A stretch of DNA of 9,447 nt from an uncultured Clostridium sp. (GTDB lineage: Bacteria > Bacillota > Clostridia > Peptostreptococcales > Peptostreptococcaceae). The stretch spans positions 1-9,447 of the forward strand of contig UQCY01000066.1 in assembly GCA_900539645.1 (NCBI GenBank). The letters are read 5' to 3'. Both the position numbers and the translations under genes were made by a program. This document shows, one piece after another, positions 1 to 8,300 of this stretch; the first letter of the stretch is position 1; each line of letters begins with the position of its first letter. Below the pieces are notes generated by a model that saw only the letters and a program-made list of their open reading frames with translations, was not told the DNA's origin and made no database searches.

Positions 1-170
1 ACTTCATTTTTTATTCATACTAAATTCAAGATGCTATTTTTTTGGGGCATACCCTACAATTCCCAAAATTAAGCCATTTCTTTTTAGCATAAATTTATTA
101 TAATGCTCTTTTACTATTAAGTATCACTTTTTATTAATTGATATCGATATTCTTTTGATTTTTAATAAAC

Positions 171-184
171 ATTGAAATTTCAAT
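171..184. repeat. 14-bp perfect palindrome, possible operator
   Basis: ATTGAAATTTCAAT is a perfect 14-bp inverted repeat about 155 bp before the YhgE/Pip start codon. A second palindrome, ATATCGATAT, is at 141-150. Such symmetry suits a dimeric regulator, and TetR-type regulators often accompany yhgE genes in Firmicutes. In DNA this AT-rich, short palindromes also arise by chance, so the regulatory reading is only an inference. Confidence 0.25.
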
Positions 185-322
185 AACTTTGTTCATTTTT
201 AGGATTTGTCCAATTCATATTCTATTCACCCTTTCTTCGTTTGACTTTTAGTATCAACAATCGTAATCTATATTCATGAACAATTATATTCGCAAGAATT
301 TAATAAATTTACAACTAAATAC

Positions 323-329
323 AAGGAGG
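323..329 (+). promoter_or_regulatory. Ribosome binding site fixing a GTG start
   Basis: AAGGAGG is a full-strength Shine-Dalgarno sequence. It ends 10 nt before the GTG at 340-342, a slightly long but workable spacing. No ATG near it opens the long frame, and the protein read from the GTG starts with the short charged stretch and membrane span expected of the family, so GTG is the likely start. Confidence 0.8.
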
Positions 330-339
330 ATGATTACAG

Positions 340-3099
340 GTGTTTAAAGAAGAATGGAAATCAATCTTCAAAAACAAATTCCTAATTATTGTACTAATCG
401 CGGTTGCATTTATACCGGCATTATACAATATTATATTCTTAAGTTCTATGTGGGATCCATATGGTAAAGTGGATAACCTTCCAGTTGCCATAGTAAATCA
501 CGATAAACCAGTAGAATATGAGGGAAAAACTTTGAAAGTAGGCGACGAATTAGTAGATAACCTAAAGGAAGACAAAAGTATGGACTTCCATTTTGTATCT
601 GAAAATGATGCAAACGATGGAATAAAAGATGGTAAATACTATATGGTCGTAACAATACCTGAAAATTTCTCTAAAAATGCATCTACTCTTATATCTGATA
701 ATCCTAAAAAAGTAACTATAGATTATCAGACAACTGAAGGAAGAAACTTCATAGCAGCAAGAATGTCTGATTCTGCAATAACTGAAATGAAAACTCAGCT
801 ATCTTCTCAGATAACAGATATGTACGTTACAGCAGCTTTAGAACAGTTTGAAAAGGTCGGCGAAGGAATGACTACTGCTGCAGATGGAAGTGGCAAATTA
901 AAAGATGGTAACGACAAGATTATAGAAGGTAATAAAACTATCACTACTAATCTTGATAAACTTGCTAAAAGCTCTATAACTTTCGCAAATGGTGCTGAAA
1001 CTTTATCAGTAGGTTTAGACCAATATGTTGCTGGTGCTGTTGAGTTAAACAATGGTGCAAATCAGCTTAACAATGGTATTCAGACTTTAGCTGAAAAAGT
1101 TCCAGTATTAGCACAGGGAGTTGAAGCACTTTCTAATGGTGCTACAAAACTTGGTGACGGTGTTATGCAGTTCGTAGCAGGTATCACACAGTTAGACAAT
1201 GGTGCTAAACAGTTAAATTCTGGACTTAATCAGTTAGATGAAAAAACTGCAAATCTTCCAGCACAGACTGCTGAATTAAACAACGGTGCTCAGCAGCTTG
1301 CATCAGGACTACAGAGTGCAGGTTCAATGACTGAGTCTCAGAAAAACGGAATGATAACTTATGTAAATAGCGTTGATGATTATCTTACTCAAGTTAATAA
1401 TGCTTTAAATAATTTACCTTCTGGTTCAACTACTACTGATGTATCAGGCATAAAAAAATCACTTGAATCAATAGGAAAAGATTTAGCTACAATCAAAAGT
1501 GGTCTTTCTGGTTCTAGTGGAGATTCTTCAAGCTCTGGAGCTTCTTCATCTGATATAAAATCAGCTTACAACTCTGATACAGATGCTCATGCAGAAGCAG
1601 CTATTTCTGCAGCAGAGTCAAGTGGTGTTGAACTTACAGATGAACAGAAATCTGCTATAAGATCTGCTGTTAAAAGTAGTGGTGGAGAAACTTTATCTGA
1701 AGCAAATAATATATCTTCCGGAACAAGCAGTTCTGGTTCTGTAGATTCTTCAGTAATATCAGCACTTGAATATGCTCAGTCTAATTTAGCTTCTGTAAGT
1801 GAAGGTTTAAAAGCATTAAGTGGCGGTTCTTCTAGTTCTCTTGCAGGTTTAGGAGCATTAAAAGAAGCTACAACTCAGCTTAAATCTCGGAGCGCTACAG
1901 CTACTCCAGGTATAATAAGTTCTATAAATGGACTTTATACTATAGGAACTTCTGCAGCTCCAGGTTCTGCAGCTATTGCAAATGGTACTTCACAGCTTGC
2001 TGCAAATATGCCTGTTCTTTCTAGCTCAATAAAAGCATTATCAGACGGAAGCGCACAGTTAGTAAATGGTACAGGTCAATTAGCTGCTAATGCACCTCTT
2101 TTAAATGCAGGTGCTCAGCAAGTAGCAAATGGTGGTAAAGAATTATCAGCTGCTGTTCCAACACTTTCAAGTGGTATATCAAGATTATCAAGCGGTTCTG
2201 CTGCACTTGCTGGAGGTACTTCAAAACTTGCTGCAAATGGACCAAAACTTACTTCTGGTGCAGGACAGTTAAAAGACGGTGCTCTACGGATATCATCTGG
2301 TAGTGGACAGTTAGCTGCAGGAAGTAATAAATTAGACGATGCTCTTCATCAGGTTAAAGATGGATTAGTAACTCTTACTGATTCATTAAAATCAGGTGCA
2401 GATAAAATAAAAGATACTAATACTGGAGATAGCGCTGCAAATGCAATAGCAAGACCTGTTAAGATTAGCCATACTGATGTTGATAAAGTACCTAACAACG
2501 GTACTGCTATGGCTCCTTACATGCTATCAGTTGCATTATTTATAGCTCCAATAACTATAAACATGCTTTATGATACATTCAATCCTAAGAAGAGACCAAC
2601 TTCTGGTATTGCATGGTGGGCAAGTAAAATGTCTGTATTAGGACTTGTAGCTGTGTTATCAGCTTCAATAGTATTCTTTGCATTAACAGGTATGCTTGGA
2701 TTAAAACCACTTTACCCTGCTAAAACACTAGCATTCTTGATATTAACGTCCTTGACCTTCACGTCACTCGTTACATTATTCAACTTACTGCTAGGAAAAA
2801 TAGGAGCCTTCTTAATGTTAATCTTCATGATTTTACAGCTAGGTGGTTCTGCAGGTACTTATGCTATACAGCTTTCAAACAAATTCTTTATGGGTATAAG
2901 TCCATATCTTCCTATGACTTATACAGTAAGTGGTTTAAGACAGTTAATATCTATAAGAGGCGACGTAACAGCTCAGGTTGCTGTTCTTATGGGAATTTTA
3001 ATTGTAACTAATCTACTTATAATTTTATTCTTCCATATGAAGAAAAAATCTTACCCAACTAAAGTATTTGATGGAAATGTTTTAGCTGACGAAAAATAA
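340..3099 (+). CDS. YhgE/Pip family membrane protein with heptad-repeat ectodomain
   Basis: The 919-residue product has the YhgE/Pip layout: one N-terminal membrane span (about residues 12-34), a conserved N-terminal extracytoplasmic domain (about 35-165), a long repeat region, and about five C-terminal spans (about 724-744, 764-786, 794-817, 822-842, 877-898) resembling an ABC-2 permease module. The repeat region carries heptads of the form xxxLxxG (LNNGANQLNNG, LDNGAKQLNSG) at about 180-325 and 545-690. Between the two blocks is a Ser/Gly-rich, low-complexity insertion (about 385-500). Relatives include Lactococcus Pip and Bacillus YueB, both phage receptors, and EsaA of type VII secretion. 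No ATPase or type VII gene is adjacent, and its transport role, if any, is unproven. The gene is convergent with the ABC operon and looks monocistronic. It is longer than many family members because of the repeats. Confidence 0.93.
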   Translation: MFKEEWKSIFKNKFLIIVLIAVAFIPALYNIIFLSSMWDPYGKVDNLPVAIVNHDKPVEYEGKTLKVGDELVDNLKEDKSMDFHFVSENDANDGIKDGKYYMVVTIPENFSKNASTLISDNPKKVTIDYQTTEGRNFIAARMSDSAITEMKTQLSSQITDMYVTAALEQFEKVGEGMTTAADGSGKLKDGNDKIIEGNKTITTNLDKLAKSSITFANGAETLSVGLDQYVAGAVELNNGANQLNNGIQTLAEKVPVLAQGVEALSNGATKLGDGVMQFVAGITQLDNGAKQLNSGLNQLDEKTANLPAQTAELNNGAQQLASGLQSAGSMTESQKNGMITYVNSVDDYLTQVNNALNNLPSGSTTTDVSGIKKSLESIGKDLATIKSGLSGSSGDSSSSGASSSDIKSAYNSDTDAHAEAAISAAESSGVELTDEQKSAIRSAVKSSGGETLSEANNISSGTSSSGSVDSSVISALEYAQSNLASVSEGLKALSGGSSSSLAGLGALKEATTQLKSRSATATPGIISSINGLYTIGTSAAPGSAAIANGTSQLAANMPVLSSSIKALSDGSAQLVNGTGQLAANAPLLNAGAQQVANGGKELSAAVPTLSSGISRLSSGSAALAGGTSKLAANGPKLTSGAGQLKDGALRISSGSGQLAAGSNKLDDALHQVKDGLVTLTDSLKSGADKIKDTNTGDSAANAIARPVKISHTDVDKVPNNGTAMAPYMLSVALFIAPITINMLYDTFNPKKRPTSGIAWWASKMSVLGLVAVLSASIVFFALTGMLGLKPLYPAKTLAFLILTSLTFTSLVTLFNLLLGKIGAFLMLIFMILQLGGSAGTYAIQLSNKFFMGISPYLPMTYTVSGLRQLISIRGDVTAQVAVLMGILIVTNLLIILFFHMKKKSYPTKVFDGNVLADEK

Positions 3100-3162
3100 T
3101 TTTTGACAATATATAATTTAATAAATGTAAATATTTAAGAGATAAATAGATGATTTAGAGAA

Positions 3163-3197
3163 AAAAAGGCTATTGCAATTAATGCAATGGCCTTTTT
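3163..3197. terminator. Bidirectional intrinsic terminator between convergent genes
   Basis: AAAAAGGC and GCCTTTTT flank an inner ATTGCA/TGCAAT stem, with one T-G wobble between them and a five-base loop ATTAA, giving about 15 paired positions. The A-run on one side and T-run on the other let it end transcription from both directions. It lies 64 nt after the YhgE/Pip stop codon and 22 nt past the permease stop on the other strand. Confidence 0.9.
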
Positions 3198-3219
3198 AAG
3201 TGAGTAATCACAATTATTT

Positions 3220-3897
3220 CTATACTATTCTTTTTCTTTTATATGCAGCCATTGCAATTGTATATGATTCTAAAAGTAACGCTACAGATCCAATTACAAG
3301 TGCTACAGAGAAAGGAACAACATTAAGACTAGCAAAATCACTTACATTAGCAATCGCAGCCCCAGCAAACATAGGTGCCATAAACCCTATTATAGCTATT
3401 AATCTTCCCTTAATCCCTCCAAAACCTATATGAGAAGGGATTATTATTGAAATTGTAAGTATCGCACAGAATATACCCATTCCTGCTAATTCAAGTATTC
3501 CATTTATTCCCATAGTTCCTACTACACTACCTGTCTTAGCAATATTTCTTGCAAAGATTACCACAAAGAATAGAACAACGCCTAATAGAACACCTGCAAG
3601 TCCAAGTAGATATCTAGATTTTATATATTCCTTCTTTTCAACTGGAAGGTATCCAATCAAAATATCTATATTGCTCATTTCTTCATATGCCATAACCATA
3701 TATGTAAAAATATATGCCATAAGATTTATTATCATTAATAAGTATACGCTGTTTGCATCTGCTCCGTTCATCTTCTTAGTTCCTTCACTTACAAAGAAAA
3801 CTGCTACCACAACCGCAAAAATACTTATCATTGCAAACTTTTTAATTGCATTTAAGTTTTTTAAACTCATCTTAGTAAGATTTATAATATTTCTCAT
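3220..3897 (-). CDS. ABC-2 type permease subunit (six-span membrane protein)
   Basis: The 225-residue product has about six membrane spans (near residues 19-37, 49-71, 96-116, 133-153, 163-184 and 192-212) and a basic C-terminus. The stretch at 77-97, with IDILIGYLPVEKKEYI, matches the signature of small ABC-2 permeases of the ABC2_membrane_5 type, found beside YtrA-type GntR regulators and a single ATPase. It should form the membrane path for the ATPase encoded just upstream. The start is 4 nt after the ATPase stop codon, and its G-rich ribosome binding site (AAGGGGGT) overlaps the end of that gene, so the two are translationally linked. The substrate cannot be told from sequence. Related systems respond to cell-wall-active antibiotics or peptides. 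The gene itself looks intact. Confidence 0.9.
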   Translation of the reverse strand: MRNIINLTKMSLKNLNAIKKFAMISIFAVVVAVFFVSEGTKKMNGADANSVYLLMIINLMAYIFTYMVMAYEEMSNIDILIGYLPVEKKEYIKSRYLLGLAGVLLGVVLFFVVIFARNIAKTGSVVGTMGINGILELAGMGIFCAILTISIIIPSHIGFGGIKGRLIAIIGFMAPMFAGAAIANVSDFASLNVVPFSVALVIGSVALLLESYTIAMAAYKRKRIV

Positions 3898-3901
3898 GTC
3901 C

Positions 3902-4754
3902 TTACCCCCTTATATAGAATTTTAAAATCTCTTCTATCTTTGGTCTTGAGTAAACTGCTTCTTCTCCTAATAATTCAAACAATCCGTTGTAATCATTAGT
4001 AAGACCTTCAAATCCAAAATCATTCTTATTTATACTAACAAAATATTTCTTTGTTTCTTCATTTAATAAATCTAATCTTCCTTTGACAATTTTATGAGAT
4101 TCTATTACGTCTTCTCTATATCCTTTTAAGAAAATCTTTCCGTCCTCGATAAATGCTATACTATCGGCATACATCTTCTAAATCTGATGTTATATGAGTT
4201 GAATAGAATACTGTAAGTTCGTATTGCTCCATCATCTCCTGTATTATAGCCATAACATCATCTCTGACAACAGGATCTAAGTTTGCAGTTGGCTCGTCCA
4301 TTATAAGAATTTCTGGTCTGTGAGATAGTGCCATAACAATCTCAAACTTTTTCTGCTGCCCTTTTGAGCAGTCTTTGTATGTCTTTGTTTCAGTTAACTC
4401 TAGTCTATTCATCAGATTTTTGTATAAATCCTCATCCCAACTACTGTAGAAACTAGATATACTGCTTTTTATAGATTTTAATGTTGTTTCAGCCATAAAC
4501 CCTGATTTATCTCCAACATATCCTATTTTTTCCTTTATATCTAATTCTTTTCCACTAAACTCTCTGTCAAATATCTTTATACTTCCACTGTCTTTTTCTA
4601 TAAATTCCATTATAAGGTTTATCGTAGTAGTCTTTCCTGCTCCATTCTTACCTACAAACCCTGTTATTAATCCTTTTTCTATCTCAAAATTATCTATACT
4701 TAAATTGAAATCACCTAAGTTTTTCTTTAATCCTTTTATTTCTATAGCATTCAT
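3902..4754 (-). pseudogene. ABC transporter ATP-binding protein, interrupted by a +1 frameshift
   Basis: Two overlapping frames together encode one ABC ATPase that would be 283 residues, a normal length. The first (4754-4161, 197 residues) holds Walker A (GKNGAGKT, 35-42), the signature SKGQQ (130-134), Walker B and D-loop (ILIMDEPTANLDP, 149-161) and the H-loop His187 in STHITSD. It then runs into TAG after LEDVCR. The second frame (4174-3902) continues with ADSIAFIEDGKIFLKG and the C-terminal domain of this family. Removing the T whose + strand complement is position 4169 turns GTA-TGC-CGA-TAG into GTA-GCC-GAT-AGT and restores LEDVADSIAFIEDGKI, the expected family sequence. There is no slippery heptamer, so programmed frameshifting is unlikely. 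As printed, the product is a truncated nucleotide-binding domain without its C-terminus. It is either a recent mutation or a sequencing error. The start has a GAGGAGG site inside the end of the GntR gene. Confidence 0.9.
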
Positions 4755-4757
4755 AAA

Positions 4758-5132
4758 TTACACCTCCTCATAAATACTCTTGAATATCTCTATTCCCTCA
4801 TCTAATGTAAGACCTATTGCCTTTGCCTGCCTGATTATATCTTCAAGCTTGTTTTCTATCTCGTACATTGTTATCTCTTTTATTCTGTCCTGATTTTTTT
4901 CAGATACAAAAGTACCCTTTCCCTGTACAGTTTCCAAAAATCCTTCTTTTTCTAATTCTTCATAAGCTCTCTTTGTCGTTATTATGCTGACTTTTATCTC
5001 CTTAGCCAATGTTCTAATTGACGGTAACATCTCACCTGGTTTTATATCTCCACTCAAAATTTGAGCTTTTATCTGACTTTGAATCTGTTCGTACAGAGAT
5101 AGCTTTGATCTATCGTCTATTATTATGTTCAA
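4758..5132 (-). CDS. GntR family transcriptional regulator, YtrA type
   Basis: The 124-residue product is a winged-helix DNA-binding domain (about residues 11-78) with the classic GntR pattern: LYEQIQSQIKAQILSGDIKPGE, then LPSIRTLAKEIKVSIITTKRAYEELEKEGF, then a GKGTFV wing (each seen in order here). A short helical tail (about 80-124) follows instead of a large ligand-binding domain, which defines the YtrA subfamily. Such proteins act as dimers that repress their own ABC transporter operon until cell-envelope stress or antibiotics relieve them. Here the gene is first in an operon with the ATPase (3-nt gap) and permease. The start is TTG at 5132-5130, chosen because GGAGGG (5144-5139) sits 6 nt upstream and the family sequence begins right after it. 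The promoter and repeats immediately upstream fit autorepression. Confidence 0.94.
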   Translation of the reverse strand: MNIIIDDRSKLSLYEQIQSQIKAQILSGDIKPGEMLPSIRTLAKEIKVSIITTKRAYEELEKEGFLETVQGKGTFVSEKNQDRIKEITMYEIENKLEDIIRQAKAIGLTLDEGIEIFKSIYEEV

Positions 5133-5138
5133 TACTAT

Positions 5139-5144
5139 CCCTCC
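5139..5144 (-). promoter_or_regulatory. Ribosome binding site fixing the TTG start of the GntR gene
   Basis: Read on the minus strand, GGAGGG preceded by an A-run lies 6 nt before TTG at 5132-5130. No ATG or GTG is placed better in this frame, so this site decides the unusual TTG start. Confidence 0.8.
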
Positions 5145-5154
5145 TTTTTTAGAT

Positions 5155-5188
5155 TGTGTATATACTGTATATATTATCTATATACACA
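5155..5188. repeat. 10-bp perfect inverted repeat in the GntR leader
   Basis: TGTGTATATA (5155-5164) and TATATACACA (5179-5188) are perfect inverted repeats with a 14-nt spacer. They cover the expected transcription start and early leader of the GntR operon, just downstream of its -10. This could be a second operator or a leader hairpin. Symmetry here could be partly a by-product of the TA-rich composition. Confidence 0.5.
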
Positions 5189-5225
5189 TAATAACACTGT
5201 ATATAAATTCTGTCAACTGTATATA
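5164..5225. promoter_or_regulatory. Three direct repeats, candidate GntR operator
   Basis: ACTGTATATA occurs three times on the + strand, at 5164-5173, 5196-5205 and 5216-5225. The last two share ACTGTATATAAA. The spacings are 32 and 20 nt, close to three and two helical turns. The middle copy fills the promoter spacer and the third overlaps the -35 box on the minus strand, so a bound protein would block RNA polymerase. The adjacent YtrA-type regulator is the natural candidate. That link is inferred from position only. Confidence 0.55.
5188..5216 (-). promoter_or_regulatory. Sigma-70 type promoter of the GntR-ABC operon
   Basis: On the minus strand a perfect TTGACA -35 (5216-5211) is followed after exactly 17 nt by TATTAT (5193-5188), five of six matches to the -10 consensus. 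Transcription would start near 5181, leaving a leader of about 49 nt before the TTG start codon. Repeats overlapping both the -35 and spacer suggest it is strong but repressed. Confidence 0.85.
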
Positions 5226-5231
5226 AAAACA

Positions 5232-5313
5232 AAAAGGACATATAGTGTGTCTTATATGCTCCAGGCAATCAAGTTGCATTGTCGCTATATAAGACACACA
5301 TACACGTCCTTTT
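5232..5313 (-). terminator. Long hairpin terminator after the surface-protein gene
   Basis: On the minus strand AAAAGGAC pairs with GTCCTTTT (outer 8 bp), G-U and A-U pairs bridge inward, and GTGTGTCTTATAT pairs perfectly with ATATAAGACACAC (13 bp). An inner GCAA/TTGC helix caps the loop. A T-rich tail (TTTTTGTTTTT) follows, so this is a good intrinsic terminator 36 nt after the surface-protein stop. It sits only 16 nt before the -35 of the next promoter and so insulates the ABC operon. The stem is much longer than needed, and the + strand also ends in a T-rich run. Confidence 0.85.
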
Positions 5314-5348
5314 ATTTAATCGAACAAAATTTATCTAATTTTTATTTT

Positions 5349-8300
5349 TTAATTGAAAAGATTTGGATTCACCGCTTTATCTCCACCTATTATTATATAG
5401 TTTTTATCTTTGTTAGCATTTAAGTAATCTCTTGTATCATTATCTAAAGAGTTTGCCTTTGTAAGTAATATAGGTGAATGTTCTTTTCCTGCATAATAGC
5501 TTACAGATAATGAATCTGCAAATGATTCTCCACTTGCAACAAATATAGTCTTAGAGTTTGCGAAGAATCTTTCTGCTATTTTCTTAGATGTATCATATCT
5601 ATCTTCACCCGCAACTCTTTCTACTTTTGTAAATAATTTTTCAATGTCTGATCCAACAGCTTTATTTCCTCCTACTACTATTGCATCTTTTATTTTATAT
5701 TTGTTTAAGAAGGCTTTTACTTCTTTAGGAATATTATTTCCGTTCACTAATATTACCGGTATTCCTTCTTTTGATGAGAAAGAAGCTATTGATACAGCAT
5801 CCGGATAGTTTCTACCATCTGCTATTATAACTTTTCCTTTATTTCCACGTTTAGCTATAGTTTCTTCTGCAACTTTTATAGCTGTTTCATATCTATTTTC
5901 TCCAGCAAATGCTGATACTACTGAAGATTTTGACTCTGCAAATTTTTTGATTTTATCTTTATTTGCTTTTGATATTGAATTTCCACCAACAAATACTATT
6001 TCTTTAGCGCCTAATCTATTTATTTCTGCTAATATTTTGTCTATGTTATTATCATTTATTAATAGTATAGGACCATCACCTTTTCCTGCTAATGCTGCTG
6101 AACTTAGTGCATCTGGGAATTTTTCACCTGATACTAGGTATACTTTCTGTGATGAAGAGTATACTTTCTGGCTTATATCTACAGATGTATCGTATCTATT
6201 TTCACCAGCTATTTTATCAACTACTTCAACTTTTACACCTTCATCTGGTTTTTCTTCTTCCTGTGGTTTTTCAGGAGTAGATGGTATTGAAGGAACTGAT
6301 GGTTCTGACGGAGCTTTATAGATTATTTCGTATGTATCTCCATCTTTTTCAAAGTTTAAATGATTACTATTACTAGTATATAGCTTTGTTATCATATCTA
6401 CATAGTCATTACTCTTTTGGAATGCTGTAGGATGTAATGATTTTAAACTATATGGAAGATTTACTTCTTTTAGTAGACATTCTTTAAATGCATTTTCTCC
6501 TATTGTCTCTACACCTTCATGTAATACTAATTTTTTAGTTGTTCTCCATTTTTTATTATTTGCAAATGCTTGTTCTCCAATAGTTTTTACACTTCCTGGT
6601 ATTTCAATACTTTCTAATCTAGTTGAAGCAAATGCTAAATATTGTATTTCTTTTACTGTATTTGGTATTTTTATCTGTTTTAAAACTGTACCTACAAATG
6701 CAGACTGTCCTATTACTTCAACACCGTTTGGTATTGTCACACTTGTAAGTGATGTGTTTCTAGAACATATTCCCTCAGGAACTGTCTTCATAGAGTTTGA
6801 TAATTTTATACTAGTCATATCTGTATTAACAGAGAATGCCCCAGCTCCAACTTTTGTTACAGAATCTGGTATAGATACACTTATTAAAGTATTTCCGTTG
6901 AATGCTTGTAAACCAATTTCATTTAATTTGCTTGGTAGTTTTATAGTTTTTATACGATTGAATCTAAATGCACCTTCATCTATTTTTGTTACACTCTCTG
7001 GTATAGATACGCTTAATAATCCATTTGGTGATTTTACTGTATCTGTACCCATTATTACACCATCTGTTGTTTCAAATGCCTGTTTACCTATTTCAGTTAT
7101 ATTTTGACCTTTATCATTTTTTTCTGGTATAACTAAATATTTATTTGTTTTGAATTTTTCTTTACCTTTTTCACTATATCCAGTTATAACTGTTCCATTG
7201 AAAGTAAAATCATCTACATTATATTTCATTTCATCTTTTATTTTTAGTTCATCTATGGCCTTCTGCAGACTATTTTTAGCAGCATCTATTTCCTTTTGAT
7301 CTTTACTCTTATCTAAAGTTGATTGAGCCTTTGCTTTTTCATCCATAAGATTTTTCCAAGATTCTGATGTATATAATGTTTCTTTTAAATCTCCTATACT
7401 AGAAATTAGTTTTCTAAGGTCTGTTTTATTTACTCCATCTGTAAGAACCGCCAAAGCATCACTTAATTTATTAAGTTGCTCATTAATCTGTGCTTGAGTA
7501 GAATCTTCTTTTTCAAATACAGCCTTTGCATTATTCAGAACGTTTTCAAATACATTCCATTTTTCAGAATTATATTCACTAGGATTTAATTTATTAGCTT
7601 CTTTTATTTCTTTATATAATTCTTCTCTCTTTACAGTTTCACCTTTTAATATGAATTTGTGATAATCACTCTTAGTTTGTATATAAGTTTCTTCTGTTAA
7701 ATGTTTTGGATTTCTTGTATATAAAGAAACTTTATTATCATCAATTTCATCTCTATTTTTCTGATCTTTAAATACCTCTCCCAATAATTTAAATATACTA
7801 TATGGAAGATGAACTTCTTTTATTCTATTTCCAGAAAAACTGTAGTTATCTATCTGTATTAATTCAACATCATCTGAAAATTCAAGTTTACTTATTTCGT
7901 TTCCTTGGAATGAGGCATTCCCTATTCTTAATACTGATGCTGGTATGTATAAGCTTGTTAGTTTATTTCCTTTAAATGCTTCTGAATCTATAAATTTAAC
8001 ATAATTAGGTATACTTAAAGATGATATATTGTTTCCTGAAAATGCTCCTGCGTCTATTACAAAGTCTTTTTTACCATCTAAATCACTAGGGAAAGTTATT
8101 CCTTCTATTCCCATATTTTTAAATGCTTCTTTTCCAATACCTTCAACTAATTTTTTAGAACCATCTGTATTTTCGACATATTTAGGAATTGCTATTGTTT
8201 TAGTTTTTTCTAGTTTTTCTTTTCCTGAGTCAGTTAGTCCTGTTATACCAAAGTACTGCCCATCAGTTGCTGTGTATGCACATTCTCCAGAAGTAAAGTC

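Larger units (their letters stand above)
1..339. other. AT-rich non-coding leader upstream of the YhgE/Pip gene
   Basis: No convincing gene lies here; both strands are broken by frequent stops. It holds a TTGACT box at 241-246 that could be a -35 element, but no good -10 sits at normal spacing (TAATCT at 264-269 is poor, TATATT at 269-274 is too far). It also holds two short perfect palindromes, at 141-150 and 171-184, and ends in the ribosome binding site of the next gene. The promoter and any operator for that gene must lie here, but neither can be fixed by eye. No regulator gene is visible on this side. Confidence 0.6.

Noticed and set aside
34..90. Short minus-strand frame encoding MLKRNGLILGIVGYAPKK
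   Set aside because: It looks like a small hydrophobic peptide, but there is no ribosome binding site, and the TATAAT just upstream (102-97) is too close to the ATG and lacks a -35. It is too short to support as a gene.
144..222. Minus-strand short frames beginning MNWTNPKNEQSY and MNKVIEISMFIKNQKNIDIN
   Set aside because: An AAAGGGTG-like site lies upstream, but both frames end within about 20 codons and match no family I recognise. A decayed gene is possible but not supported.
340..3099. Type VII secretion EsaA or phage receptor as the specific identity of the first gene
   Set aside because: The architecture is shared by the whole YhgE/Pip/EsaA group. No WXG100, EssC or other type VII gene is in the window, so only the family level can be supported.
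3200..3433. + strand frame opposite the permease, and another at 3671-3925
   Set aside because: They lie antisense to a clear membrane-protein gene, and their hydrophobicity mirrors its codons. One starts right after the terminator with no promoter or ribosome binding site.
4161..4180. Programmed ribosomal frameshift in the ATPase
   Set aside because: No slippery heptamer or following stem is visible at GATGTATGCC, and family members are encoded in one frame. A simple one-base insertion explains it better.
5154..5423. + strand frame of 89 codons across the promoter and terminator region
   Set aside because: It crosses a strong promoter, operator repeats and a hairpin on the other strand. 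Its Tyr/Ile-rich translation is what TA-rich DNA gives by chance.
5947..6321. Open frames on the + strand inside the surface-protein gene (also near 6092, 6754, 8029 and 8899)
   Set aside because: They are complements of repetitive leucine-rich or CWB2 coding sequence, have no proper ribosome binding sites, and their translations resemble no family.
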